Source: JBEBSD01 sp040394475
GTDB taxonomy: Bacteria; Bacteroidota; Bacteroidia; Cytophagales; Spirosomataceae
DNA length: 32,842 nucleotides
NCBI GenBank assembly: GCA_040394475.1
Contig: JBEBSD010000066.1
Span: 1-32,842, forward strand
Direction: 5' to 3'
The notes under the pieces were generated by a model. That model searched no databases and had not been told where the DNA came from. It worked only from the letters and a program-made list of their open reading frames with translations. Both the position numbers and the translations under genes were made by a program. Numbering within the stretch: the first letter of the stretch is position 1; the number at the start of each line of letters is the position of its first letter. This document shows, piece by piece, positions 7,456 to 14,430 of this stretch.

Positions 7456-7812
7456 CTATACGCCTTGTCCGAAGGTCAGTAAATTATTGTCGGGGTCAAG
7501 CATCGAAAATTCTTTCTGCCCCCAGGGTTTCAGATGCAAATGCCCTGCCGGATGAATACTTAATTTTTTGTCTGACATGGAATGGTACAATTCCTCAATA
7601 GCATCGGTTCGTATATAGACCTGTCCGTAGTTTTCTTTTGGGTCCAGTTCTTTAAACTCGAAAAAATGAAGCTGTATAGCGTCTTTTTGGACCATTAAGT
7701 AGCCGTCATAGTCGGCATTTCCAAATTCCTCGAAACCTAACTTGTTTAAGTAGAATTCCCGTGTAGCAGCTTTATCCCGCATGGGCAGTTTTGGATGAAT
7801 GTCTGTTAGCAT
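7456..7812 (-). CDS. VOC-family protein (bleomycin-resistance/glyoxalase fold)
   Basis: 118 residues from the ATG at 7810-7812, preferred over an upstream alternative because the fold begins right there (DIHPKLPMRDKAATREFYLN). It has the two beta-alpha-beta-beta-beta modules of the vicinal oxygen chelate superfamily, with IQLHFFEF in the middle and a C-terminal strand FSMLDPDNNLLTFGQ typical of bleomycin-resistance-like members, which bind the drug rather than degrade it. The Thr in the last motif stands where glyoxalases carry a metal-binding Glu, so an enzymatic role is less likely. No metal or drug specificity can be claimed. Monocistronic by spacing. Confidence 0.85.
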   Translation of the reverse strand: MLTDIHPKLPMRDKAATREFYLNKLGFEEFGNADYDGYLMVQKDAIQLHFFEFKELDPKENYGQVYIRTDAIEELYHSMSDKKLSIHPAGHLHLKPWGQKEFSMLDPDNNLLTFGQGV

Positions 7813-7844
7813 GGTATCGCAGGTTAAATGGTCAGAGAACAAAA

Positions 7845-8135
7845 TTATAAAAAGTTCGGTTGGTTGGAGTCATCGGGCTGCCATTCACTGCTATTGGGCT
7901 GCTCCTCCCCGTTGAACCACATAATCCCGGCTTTATCCTGTAAGCCGCAATGAACATTCTGGTATTGGTCTGTTCCCTGCGTTTTTGTCAGTTTGGGTTG
8001 TCTGCTTGTGAAAGATAATGGTTCGGCAGCAGCTTCTTAGGACATCGCTGTTTTTGGCCGTCCGTTGCAGGAGGTCATAAGAACGAGTAGCATCAGCAGG
8101 CAAAGGAAATAGGAGTTTATAAGGCTGTTTTTCAT
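7845..8135 (-). pseudogene. Truncated two-component-propeller lipoprotein
   Basis: Not apparent as an open frame because a TAA interrupts it. From the ATG at 8133-8135 the minus strand gives a lipoprotein signal peptide (MKNSLINSYFLC..., lipobox MTSC-N) and then a stop after residue 32. In the same frame it continues with PKLTKTQGTDQYQNVHCGLQ and DKAGIMWF, the start of the first blade of two-component-regulator propeller (Reg_prop, ligand-binding sensor) lipoproteins, where such repeats read like GLQDKxGNxWFGT. After WF the match ends and the frame closes at 7845-7847. Intact members have several hundred residues, so only the first blade is left: one nonsense mutation plus a large 3' deletion. 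Family assignment is from memory of the motif. Confidence 0.6.
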
Positions 8136-8173
8136 AAGTAAAATGAATTTTTACCGACCGGGGCCGCGTGTTA

Positions 8174-8578
8174 TTAGCCCTCTTTCATGTTCTCCGCATA
8201 TTCCGTTCTCAAAACGATCCCAATGAGCACGACAAAAGCAAACGTTAAAACAGCGAACGATTTTTCAACGGTTGTTTTCGCGAAAAGGTTACCCACAGTG
8301 TTCAGCGCAAATAGGACAAGAAAGAACCACAGTATGAGGTCGATCGTTTTTTTCTTAAACCGAAACCTGATGTACTTGCCTTTCATGAGCAGAATGAGTC
8401 CGAGGAACAGGTTGACAAGAATGGATACTGTTTCAAAAACATACATTTCCGAGTCATTCTGAAGTCTTCCGCCCCAGGCAATGTCATACGGAACCACTTT
8501 ACTGATGACAGCTACGTGAAACAGCATTACCGCAAGGAGTAACCCCAATAAGAGCGTAATGGATAGTTTAGGCTTCAT
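8174..8578 (-). CDS. Small four-helix membrane protein of unknown function
   Basis: 134 residues with four hydrophobic segments: about 6-26 (ITLLLGLLLAVMLFHVAVIS), 46-66, 80-98 (IDLILWFFLVLFALNTVGNL) and 106-124. A loop after helix 1 (VPYDIAWGGRLQNDSEMY) looks conserved. A basic loop (KGKYIRFRFKKK) between helices 2 and 3 predicts that side to be cytoplasmic. The family is not recognised. It lies 83 bp downstream of the ABC permease gene on the same strand and may be the last gene of that operon. Confidence 0.7.
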   Translation of the reverse strand: MKPKLSITLLLGLLLAVMLFHVAVISKVVPYDIAWGGRLQNDSEMYVFETVSILVNLFLGLILLMKGKYIRFRFKKKTIDLILWFFLVLFALNTVGNLFAKTTVEKSFAVLTFAFVVLIGIVLRTEYAENMKEG

Positions 8579-8661
8579 TTTTGAGGAGCATTTGGTTACC
8601 TGAAAACAGCGAAACGAAAATGAAGCCCAAATTTAGTTAAAAAGCGCTCCCGGAACACCCC

Positions 8662-9873
8662 TTAATCCTCTGCCAGGGTCCTGGAAATATTGAGCCTGTA
8701 CACGCCCAGCGATGGAAGTGCGGCGGCCAATACCCCGATGGCGAGCGCAGCTACAAACAACCAGATTTCTTCAGGCAGCAGCGAGAAATTCCGGAACGAG
8801 TAATTGAAGTCTCTTTCCGCAGTATTGCTGAAGAGCCAGAGACCTAACCGGCTGAGGGAGATGCCTGCAAGAAAGCCGATCACCGAAAGCAGCAATCCTT
8901 CAAACAGCAGCATGAAAAATAAGCGGCTCCGGGTTGCTCCCATGGAAAGCATCAGGGCCATTTCGTATTTGCGTTCCTTGAGCGAATTGTACAGCGATAC
9001 AAAAACGCTGATGCCGGCAATAAGCATAATCAGGATTGCCAGTGCCCTCAACGTGTCGATACCGACCCCCATGAGCTCAATCAGGCGGTTAATTTCGATG
9101 CTGGGCAGCGCGGATTGCAGTTTGGTATTTTCATTGACCTGGCGGGGGAGCGTCATCATCGCCATCGGGTTCCGGAAGCTGATCAGCGCGCTGGTGACTT
9201 CTTTTTCAGCTGCGTGCTCATGCTCTTCATCCTCGTCGTGCTCTTCTGTTTCACCATGCGATGCATGCAAGTCCCATACACTGGTCAGGTCGGTGAGGAT
9301 CAACTGGTCCAGCACACTGTCGCTGGGTTTAAAAATGCCCTTGACCACGTATAAATGGTCGCCATGCTCATCACCTTCTGCCTCCAGCCCGTGGGACCCG
9401 GCAAAGGTGTCGCCTATTTTCAGGCCGGTTCCTTCGGCAACCTTATACCCGATGGTGGTTTCCATGGAGTGTTCAAACAATCCGCCTGCATTTAATTCGG
9501 CCTGGAAATGTTCCGGGTAGCCGGCATTGGTTCCGATGATCCGGTAGCCCTGGAAATTGTCCCCGATCGACAGCGGGATTACCGATTTGACAAACGGATT
9601 TTGCTCCAGTTTTTCCACTTCTGAAAGCGGGATGTTGCCGGTAGGAGCGTCAATCTGGTAAACAGAGGAGAGAATCAGCTGCAGGGGGCTCCCCTTAGCG
9701 CCGACCACCATATCGATCCCCCGAAGATTGCGCCGGAACTGCTCCTCCAGCTGTTTGTTTAACAAGAGCAGCAGCGAAATAATCCCGATGCCAAGGGTGA
9801 GCAGAAGGGTACTCAGGAAACTGTTTAATTTTTTATCCTTCAGATTGGACCAGCTAATTTTCAGAAGATTCAT
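8662..9873 (-). CDS. FtsX/MacB-type ABC transporter permease with His-rich periplasmic loop
   Basis: 403 residues with the FtsX/MacB layout: TM1 about 17-39, a periplasmic domain of some 230 residues, then TM2 272-296, TM3 316-342 and TM4 369-392. The cytoplasmic coupling segment reads LKERKYEMALMLSMGATRSRLF. Such permeases do mechanotransmission, extracting lipoproteins or moving substrates from the periplasm rather than pumping across the inner membrane. Unusual are two His/acid-rich patches in the periplasmic domain: H161, H170 and H173 among Glu/Asp, and residues 203-220 with H203, H206, H212, H218 and H220 interleaved with Asp/Glu. That composition is typical of metal binding. It is translated 30 bp behind its ATPase, so the two form one transporter. 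Confidence 0.9.
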   Translation of the reverse strand: MNLLKISWSNLKDKKLNSFLSTLLLTLGIGIISLLLLLNKQLEEQFRRNLRGIDMVVGAKGSPLQLILSSVYQIDAPTGNIPLSEVEKLEQNPFVKSVIPLSIGDNFQGYRIIGTNAGYPEHFQAELNAGGLFEHSMETTIGYKVAEGTGLKIGDTFAGSHGLEAEGDEHGDHLYVVKGIFKPSDSVLDQLILTDLTSVWDLHASHGETEEHDEDEEHEHAAEKEVTSALISFRNPMAMMTLPRQVNENTKLQSALPSIEINRLIELMGVGIDTLRALAILIMLIAGISVFVSLYNSLKERKYEMALMLSMGATRSRLFFMLLFEGLLLSVIGFLAGISLSRLGLWLFSNTAERDFNYSFRNFSLLPEEIWLFVAALAIGVLAAALPSLGVYRLNISRTLAED

Positions 9874-9903
9874 AATGCAAGGGAAAATGTCAGGAAAGGA
9901 TTA

Positions 9904-10530
9904 CTACAGAACGACCCGGTCGGGAAATATATCTTTGAGCCGCTGATCGTGTGTGACGACTACCAGGCTGGCGCCGATCCGGGAAGAGTGCTCCTTCAGA
10001 AGCGCTACTACCCGGTCGCAGTTACGATCGTCCAGACTGGAGGTCGGTTCATCGGCCAGTATTACAGAAGGGTGATTCATCAGGGCCCGGGCAATGCTGA
10101 CGCGCTGCTGTTCGCCCTGGCTCAGTTGATTGGTCTTTTTAGAAAGATGGTCCGAAAAGCCCAGCTGCTCTGCCAGCTGTACGGCGCGGTCGCGGTCCTG
10201 CTGCTGATCGGCCAGGTAATTGGACAACAACATGTTATCGAGGACCGATAATGCGGTGACGAAATGAGCTTTTTGATAAATGATTCCGATATGCTGGGCC
10301 CGGATGTGGGCCAGTTGTTTCGGATTGAATCCCGCGACCTCCCTGGAATTGACCCACACCTGGCCGGATTGCGGTTTTAACAGCAGGGCCAGCAGGTGGA
10401 GCAGGGTGGTTTTTCCTTTTCCGGATTGTCCGAGTATCAGGAGGGATTTACCGTCTTCACAGGTAATATCAGGGAACACAAATTGTTTTTGCGGGTTATA
10501 GGAAAATGTAAGTTGTTTGGATTGTAGCAT
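9904..10530 (-). CDS. LolD/MacB-type ABC transporter ATPase
   Basis: 208 residues from the ATG at 10528-10530. A TTG-initiated extension to 10557 would overlap the promoter box and is not favoured. It has all ABC motifs: Walker A GQSGKGKTT (about 34-42), Q-loop Q86, signature LSQGEQ (136-141), Walker B VILADEP (156-162), D-loop and switch His in VVVTHD. The short size and motif spacing match LolD/MacB-class ATPases that partner FtsX-like permeases, here the gene 30 bp downstream. The promoter contains a perfect dyad at 10565-10587, so transcription is probably switched by a dimeric repressor. Confidence 0.95.
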   Translation of the reverse strand: MLQSKQLTFSYNPQKQFVFPDITCEDGKSLLILGQSGKGKTTLLHLLALLLKPQSGQVWVNSREVAGFNPKQLAHIRAQHIGIIYQKAHFVTALSVLDNMLLSNYLADQQQDRDRAVQLAEQLGFSDHLSKKTNQLSQGEQQRVSIARALMNHPSVILADEPTSSLDDRNCDRVVALLKEHSSRIGASLVVVTHDQRLKDIFPDRVVL

Positions 10531-10554
10531 CAGTGAAGGTTGATGGTTGGTTCC

Positions 10555-10562
10555 CAAAGTTA
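10555..10562 (-). promoter_or_regulatory. Putative -7 element (TAACTTTG) of the ABC operon
   Basis: Exact TAnnTTTG match on the minus strand, 25 bp before the ATG at 10530. It lies two bases downstream of the 23-bp dyad, so the dyad falls in the spacer just upstream of the -7 box. No clear -33 box is seen, which is common at regulated promoters. Confidence 0.5.
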
Positions 10563-10564
10563 AT

Positions 10565-10587
10565 CAAATGCAACGGAATTGCATTTG
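10565..10587. promoter_or_regulatory. Perfect dyad CAAATGCAA-N5-TTGCATTTG (candidate Fur/Zur-type operator)
   Basis: Nine-base arms without mismatch around a 5-bp spacer (CGGAA). A 23-bp length with 9-5-9 symmetry is typical of boxes bound by dimeric Fur-family regulators. It touches the -7 box of the ABC operon, ideal for repression. The His-rich loop of the permease makes a zinc- or other metal-responsive regulator a sensible guess, but the regulator is not encoded in this window. It could also serve the divergent barrel genes starting at 10747. Confidence 0.55.
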
Positions 10588-10746
10588 GATTTGGCACAGG
10601 TTTTTAAATAATTGAAATAACCGGGTCTGAATGGGGTATTATTTCAGTTCCGGCGTGCCAATAAAATAAGAGGTTTGACGTTCCTAACAAGACACAACGT
10701 TCGAACCGGGAAGGGAAAAAACGTTTACCTGCTTTAAATACAATTT

Positions 10747-11796
10747 ATGCTTTACAGAAGTCAACAAAATTGGAGGAGGCTCCGGATTTCTATCTTACTG
10801 CTGACAGGTTGGTGGATGAGCTTTTCAATAGAAGCACAGGCGCAGCGGTACAAGAACAACTTTGTGCCCTATTCGTCTGTGGGACTGGGAGTGGGGTCGG
10901 CGAGCTACTACGGGGATATGGCTCCTTACGGCCGGGTATTTGCTTCTACATTCCGGATGATGCGATGGAATGTTTCGGGTGAATATACCCGTCACTTTAC
11001 CCCTAATTTTGCGGCACGGGCTTCGCTTACCTGGGCACGCATCGCAGGAGATGATTTTACCATGAACAAATCGGGGCAGAAGATCAACCAGGGGCATTTT
11101 ATCCGCAACCTTCATTTCCGGAACGATGTAAAGGAGTTTGCACTTGTAGGGATTTATAAGCTGATTCCCGATAGCAGAAGCTACGACCGCCGGGGACAAT
11201 ACGGACCGTATTTGTTCGCCGGGATCGCGGCATTTGCACATAATCCCAAAGCCCGCCTGCCGTATGACCAGCTGACAGACGAGAAGGGACGATGGGTGGC
11301 CTTACAGCCGCTGGGAACCGAAGGACAAGGCAACCAGGACTATGCAAAGCCCTACTCACTGGTGCAATTCGCCGTTCCGATAGGGGTGGGAGTACGTTAT
11401 AAAATCAACCAGCGTATTGATGTGGCCGCCGAACTGGGTTTCCGTTTTACCTCTACCGATTACCTGGACGACGTCAGCAAGGGATACCCGGACCCGTCGG
11501 TGTTCAATACACCTGACAACAATAATACGGGGCAGTCCGCATCCAATGCCCAGAATATGTCGCAGCGTGTATTTGAGTATGTCCCTGCCCGGAAAGGAGC
11601 CGGCGACCGTACGGCATTGCTGCAGCAATACCTGGGTCTGACCGAGTCGGACGATCCAATGGGGTACCTGCGGGCCAACCCTGATTTATACGAGACAAGG
11701 GGAAGCTCCGGCAGAAGGGGTGACAATTACCTGCTGGGGACTATTAAAATCAATTATATATTGGGAAGTCCTGTGAAGTGTCCTCCGCTGAAATAA
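10747..11796 (+). CDS. DUF6089-like outer-membrane beta-barrel protein (first of a tandem pair)
   Basis: 349 residues with a long basic N-terminus and signal peptide ending near residue 32 (EAQAQ). The mature chain alternates aromatic and small residues in strands (YSSVGLGVGSASYYGDM, WNVSGEYTRHFTPNFAAR, VQFAVPIGVGVRYKINQRI, DVAAELGFRFTSTDYLDDVS). This is the pattern of DUF6089-type outer-membrane barrels of Bacteroidota. The motif ELGxRxTxTDYLDDVS is shared with the next gene. A long extracellular-type insertion (about 250-310) separates the last strands. It is followed after one base by the second barrel gene, so they form an operon. Role unknown; related proteins are thought to be structural or assembly-linked. 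Confidence 0.85.
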   Translation: MLYRSQQNWRRLRISILLLTGWWMSFSIEAQAQRYKNNFVPYSSVGLGVGSASYYGDMAPYGRVFASTFRMMRWNVSGEYTRHFTPNFAARASLTWARIAGDDFTMNKSGQKINQGHFIRNLHFRNDVKEFALVGIYKLIPDSRSYDRRGQYGPYLFAGIAAFAHNPKARLPYDQLTDEKGRWVALQPLGTEGQGNQDYAKPYSLVQFAVPIGVGVRYKINQRIDVAAELGFRFTSTDYLDDVSKGYPDPSVFNTPDNNNTGQSASNAQNMSQRVFEYVPARKGAGDRTALLQQYLGLTESDDPMGYLRANPDLYETRGSSGRRGDNYLLGTIKINYILGSPVKCPPLK

Positions 11797-11797
11797 C

Positions 11798-12484
11798 ATG
11801 ATGAACGCTGCCATCTGGATAAAAGGGCGACTGCTGCTCATTTGGGGTTTCGCGTTCCTTGGGATTGTGGAAGTATTTGCCCAGAAAATTGAGGTGGGAG
11901 CGGGGATCGGGGTATTAAATTATACGGGGGATATCGCGGCTTCCCTTAATCCGCGTTTTTTTCGTCCGGGAGGTGAGTTGTTTTTTCGATACAATCTGAA
12001 GAACGGACTGAGTTTTCGCGCCGGTGTGCTGGGAGGCATGATTACGGCCGATGATGCGTATGCCGACAATGATTTTCAACAGCAACGGGCACTTTCTTTC
12101 AAAAGCCTTATACTGGCAGGTGATTTACGGGCCGAGTATAATTTTCTGGACTACCGTGAGGTCCGGCATGCCGTGAACTGGACACCGTATGTGTTTGGAG
12201 GGATCGGCTATCATTATTTTAATCCGTCGCCCAACAGCGGATCCTACTCCCAAACGGGCGTGGTATTACCCTTTGGAGTAGGGGTGAAATACCAGATCAG
12301 GCGGCCCTGGAGCGTCGGGCTGGAATTCGGCGCCCGCAAGACGTTTACAGACTACCTGGATAACTTCGGCGGGGAGGAAATCGCCCCTGTAAAATTGGAA
12401 AACGGCAATCCGGCGTTGAAGGATATGTACTATTACCTGGGGTTGTCGGTCAGCTACACCTTTTATAAAATTGTCTGCCCCTGA
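11798..12484 (+). CDS. DUF6089-like outer-membrane beta-barrel protein (second of the pair)
   Basis: 228 residues, signal peptide 1-29 (cleaved after VFA-Q or FAQ). Barrel strands follow: IEVGAGIGVLNYTGDIAAS, GGELFFRYNLKNGLSFRAGV, YVFGGIGYHYFNPS, LPFGVGVKYQIRRPWSVG, LEFGARKTFTDYLDNFGGE, ending in YYLGLSVSYTFYK. It is a shorter paralogue of the gene before it, sharing the (E)xGxRxTxTDYLD(D/N) strand and the IxVGxGVKYxI strand, and lacks its long insertion. The start codon lies one base behind the stop of that gene, implying coupled translation. A size of about 22 kDa is usual for this family. Confidence 0.85.
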   Translation: MMNAAIWIKGRLLLIWGFAFLGIVEVFAQKIEVGAGIGVLNYTGDIAASLNPRFFRPGGELFFRYNLKNGLSFRAGVLGGMITADDAYADNDFQQQRALSFKSLILAGDLRAEYNFLDYREVRHAVNWTPYVFGGIGYHYFNPSPNSGSYSQTGVVLPFGVGVKYQIRRPWSVGLEFGARKTFTDYLDNFGGEEIAPVKLENGNPALKDMYYYLGLSVSYTFYKIVCP

Positions 12485-12555
12485 CAAATTCTCCACGTAA
12501 GGATGCCCTTCTCACCGGCATTTATGCTATCTTGCATGCCCTGAAAATGACCTTC

Positions 12556-12561
12556 AGGAGG
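12556..12561 (+). promoter_or_regulatory. Strong Shine-Dalgarno AGGAGG before the trypsin-like protease gene
   Basis: A full AGGAGG, 10 nt before the ATG at 12572, which settles that start. It is notable because other genes here lack such sites, as usual in Bacteroidota. A small hairpin (CCTGAA/TTCAGG, 12540-12558) could cover it. Confidence 0.5.
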
Positions 12562-12571
12562 AAGATGCCCT

Positions 12572-13456
12572 ATGTTTGTTGATGCCCTAAGCAAGATTGA
12601 CCAGTTTACCAAACCGATTCATTTCATTACCCGCTATTACGGAGGAACGGATATAATTCCGGAAACTGCTACGTTGTTTTTCGTGAATGAGCACGGATTT
12701 GCGGTTACCTGCCGTCATGTATCCGATCAATTGCTGGCTGCCGATGCTGTATATGGCCGGTATATGAGATTCCGGGCAGAACTGAGGCAGTTTCACCGCG
12801 ATCCGACGTTAGCTGTACAACGGGCCCGGCTGGAGGATAAGTACGGTTTTACTTCGGAAAGCCTGATCCGGATCCGCAGCAACTTCAGCCATTGCGTGAA
12901 AGGGGATTACCAATTGGAGATTCACCGCCATCCTGTCTATGACCTGGCCATCATCCGGTTTATAGGCTTTGAACAAAAGCTGTACCGTGGACATGCCAGC
13001 TTTTTGAAAGATGAAAACCTGGTCAAACCGGGCCGGAGCCTCTGCCGGCTGGGTTATCCTTTCCCGGAATTTACCAATTATAAACTGAATACCGATCTGG
13101 ATGACATCGAATGGACGCTATCGGGAAGGACACAAACTCCGGGGTTCCCGATTGACGGCATTGTTACGCGGCAAATTGCGGACCAGGAAGGGGTTTTTGG
13201 AATTGAAATGAGCACACCGGGGCTTCGCGGGCAGAGCGGCGGCCCTTTGTTTGATAAGGAAGGGATTATTTACGGCATGCAAAGTGCCACGCATCATCTC
13301 CACCTGGGTTTTGATCAGGTAAACCGGGAGGTGATTTCGGACGGAAGACGGAAGCGGGTCTCGAATTACCCGTTTTTGAACGTGGGACGGTGTGTCCACG
13401 TGCGGGTAATCAAAGACTTTCTGACGGCAAAAGGAGTGAGGTATTACGAACAATAA
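12572..13456 (+). CDS. Trypsin-like serine protease without signal peptide
   Basis: 294 residues. A complete chymotrypsin-fold triad is visible: H49 in FAVTCRHVSD, D124 in HPVYDLAIIRF and S222 in GLRGQSGGPLFD, with the oxyanion-hole glycines before the Ser. No signal peptide or membrane segment is seen, and no PDZ domain, which sets it apart from the periplasmic DegP/HtrA type. A long helical insertion (about 57-110) lies between His and Asp. It is therefore probably an intracellular protease. Such stand-alone trypsin-like domains also occur as effectors or in defence loci, but no sensor partner is adjacent. An AGGAGG site fixes the start; a repeat element and a toxin-antitoxin pair follow. 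Confidence 0.85.
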   Translation: MFVDALSKIDQFTKPIHFITRYYGGTDIIPETATLFFVNEHGFAVTCRHVSDQLLAADAVYGRYMRFRAELRQFHRDPTLAVQRARLEDKYGFTSESLIRIRSNFSHCVKGDYQLEIHRHPVYDLAIIRFIGFEQKLYRGHASFLKDENLVKPGRSLCRLGYPFPEFTNYKLNTDLDDIEWTLSGRTQTPGFPIDGIVTRQIADQEGVFGIEMSTPGLRGQSGGPLFDKEGIIYGMQSATHHLHLGFDQVNREVISDGRRKRVSNYPFLNVGRCVHVRVIKDFLTAKGVRYYEQ

Positions 13457-13481
13457 GATACATCCTTAATCAACCTGTAAT

Positions 13482-13534
13482 GCAGGGTTTCACTTCCTTG
13501 GACTGTGAAGGCACAGTCCAAGGAGTGCTGATTT
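13482..13534 (+). repeat. Palindromic repeat element, copy 1
   Basis: 53 bp starting GCAGGGTTTCAC and ending GTGCTGATTT, with a 12-bp perfect inverted repeat CCTTGGACTGTG-AAGG-CACAGTCCAAGG at 13496-13523. A second copy in the same orientation lies at 14349-14402. The two differ by five adjacent bases left of the palindrome and one inserted A. Together they bracket the toxin-antitoxin pair. Confidence 0.8.
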
Positions 13535-13567
13535 ACCACTCCCACGGATTATGAATTGCGAGCCCTG

Positions 13568-13921
13568 CTATATTTTAAAGTCGTGAATGTTCCTGGTAAG
13601 CAACGTATTGCCATAGGCTAATGCAGTGGCAGCTATAATCGCATCAGGCAATTTTATTTTAGCTAATGAGCGTCTGATTAAAATGGTTCGGTTACTGACT
13701 TCAGCGGTAATGTAATATAACACTCCTGCCGAAAGAAATTCTTGCATGTTTTGCAGTACGTCCTCCGGTGCATTGTATCCAAGCACTTCCATATGTGATA
13801 TAATAGAATAACAGAAGTGATCATCAAAGATGCTATCCAATTTTTGTTCCGATGAACCCGTAAATTTTCTGCTTGTATAATCAATAAGGACATTGGAGTC
13901 CATTAGATACGATGCTGCCAT
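13568..13921 (-). CDS. PIN-domain ribonuclease toxin (VapC-like)
   Basis: 117 residues, a full PIN domain. The acidic metal-binding set is in place: D8 in LMDSNVLIDY, E45 in ISHMEVLGY, D93 in KLPDAIIAATALAYG, and N111/D114 in LLTRNIHDF. VapC-type toxins cut tRNA or rRNA and are held inactive by a cognate antitoxin. The antitoxin gene overlaps its 5' end by 19 bp, the usual order with antitoxin first. The segment is richer in A/T than the flanking genes and is enclosed by two copies of a palindromic repeat, which suggests acquisition. The target RNA is unknown. Confidence 0.9.
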   Translation of the reverse strand: MAASYLMDSNVLIDYTSRKFTGSSEQKLDSIFDDHFCYSIISHMEVLGYNAPEDVLQNMQEFLSAGVLYYITAEVSNRTILIRRSLAKIKLPDAIIAATALAYGNTLLTRNIHDFKI

Positions 13922-14130
13922 TCTTCTCTTGATTGACTGATTTGTTCCTGCATTTGATCACGCAATTCTGCAGAGATTATGCCTTTATAATCTGAGGGCC
14001 TCTTTTTGGCAGCAGGCTTTTTTTCCGTTGACGGTTTTATATCAAGTAATTTGATAAGGTTTAACGCTTCCAGTTCGCGTAAGAGGTTAACAGCTCTTTC
14101 ATTTAAAAGATCAATGGTTATCGTTTTCAT
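13903..14130 (-). CDS. VapB-like antitoxin
   Basis: 75 residues from the ATG at 14128-14130; an upstream Met at 14151 would add seven residues and is less likely. The N-terminal part (MKTITIDLLNERAVNLLRELEALNLIKLL) looks like the small strand-helix DNA-binding dimer of Bacteroidota VapB/Phd-like antitoxins. The basic middle (KKPAAKKRPSDYKG) and the polar C-terminal helix (ELRDQMQEQISQSREEW) would wrap the toxin. Its last codons overlap the toxin start, so translation is probably coupled. A direct repeat upstream (14158-14185) may be its own operator. Confidence 0.8.
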   Translation of the reverse strand: MKTITIDLLNERAVNLLRELEALNLIKLLDIKPSTEKKPAAKKRPSDYKGIISAELRDQMQEQISQSREEWQHRI

Positions 14131-14157
14131 AGTTTGTGCCGGATATGTCATGCGTAT

Positions 14158-14185
14158 TTGTTTTTTAAGGATGCTTGTTTTTTAA
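14158..14185. promoter_or_regulatory. Direct repeat TTGTTTTTTAA upstream of the antitoxin gene
   Basis: Two exact 11-bp copies 17 bp apart (14158-14168, 14175-14185), starting 28 bp before the antitoxin start. The position suits autoregulation by the antitoxin-toxin complex. No gene is supported from here to the second palindromic element at 14349. Confidence 0.35.
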
Positions 14186-14348
14186 TAACTGTAAGTCAAT
14201 TCCTTTGACAATAGATTAAAGATACGAAAAAAAACGCAGCTTTGAACTATCACAGCGATTCGGTTTGTCTACTTGATCATGCTCTGTGTCCGGACCATAG
14301 TGGCCAAGTTTATGACAATATGAAAGAATCATTTCCAGTTAAATACGA

Positions 14349-14402
14349 GCAGGGTTTCACCCGGGTGGACTGTGAAGGCACAGTCCAAGGAAGTGCTGAT
14401 TT
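14349..14402 (+). repeat. Palindromic repeat element, copy 2
   Basis: 54 bp in the same orientation as copy 1 at 13482-13534, with the inner inverted repeat GGACTGTG-AAGG-CACAGTCC (14367-14386). The five-base block CCGGG replaces TTCCT of copy 1, which shortens the palindrome arms here from 12 to 8 bp. The copies are 867 bp apart and enclose only the toxin-antitoxin genes. Confidence 0.8.
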
Positions 14403-14430
14403 GAGCTCCGTCGAAAATCCGGTGTGCGGA

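Noticed and set aside
7213..7482. Plus-strand open frame of 89 codons between marR and the VOC gene
   Set aside because: It starts inside the marR promoter and ends inside the VOC gene. The middle part (RSERIVKAVFDRDREG) looks protein-like and could be a relic, but nothing supports a gene.
13568..14130. Toxin-antitoxin pair plus protease as a defined anti-phage system
   Set aside because: No sensor, nucleotide-signalling or nuclease partner is adjacent, and the protease lies outside the repeat bracket on the other strand.
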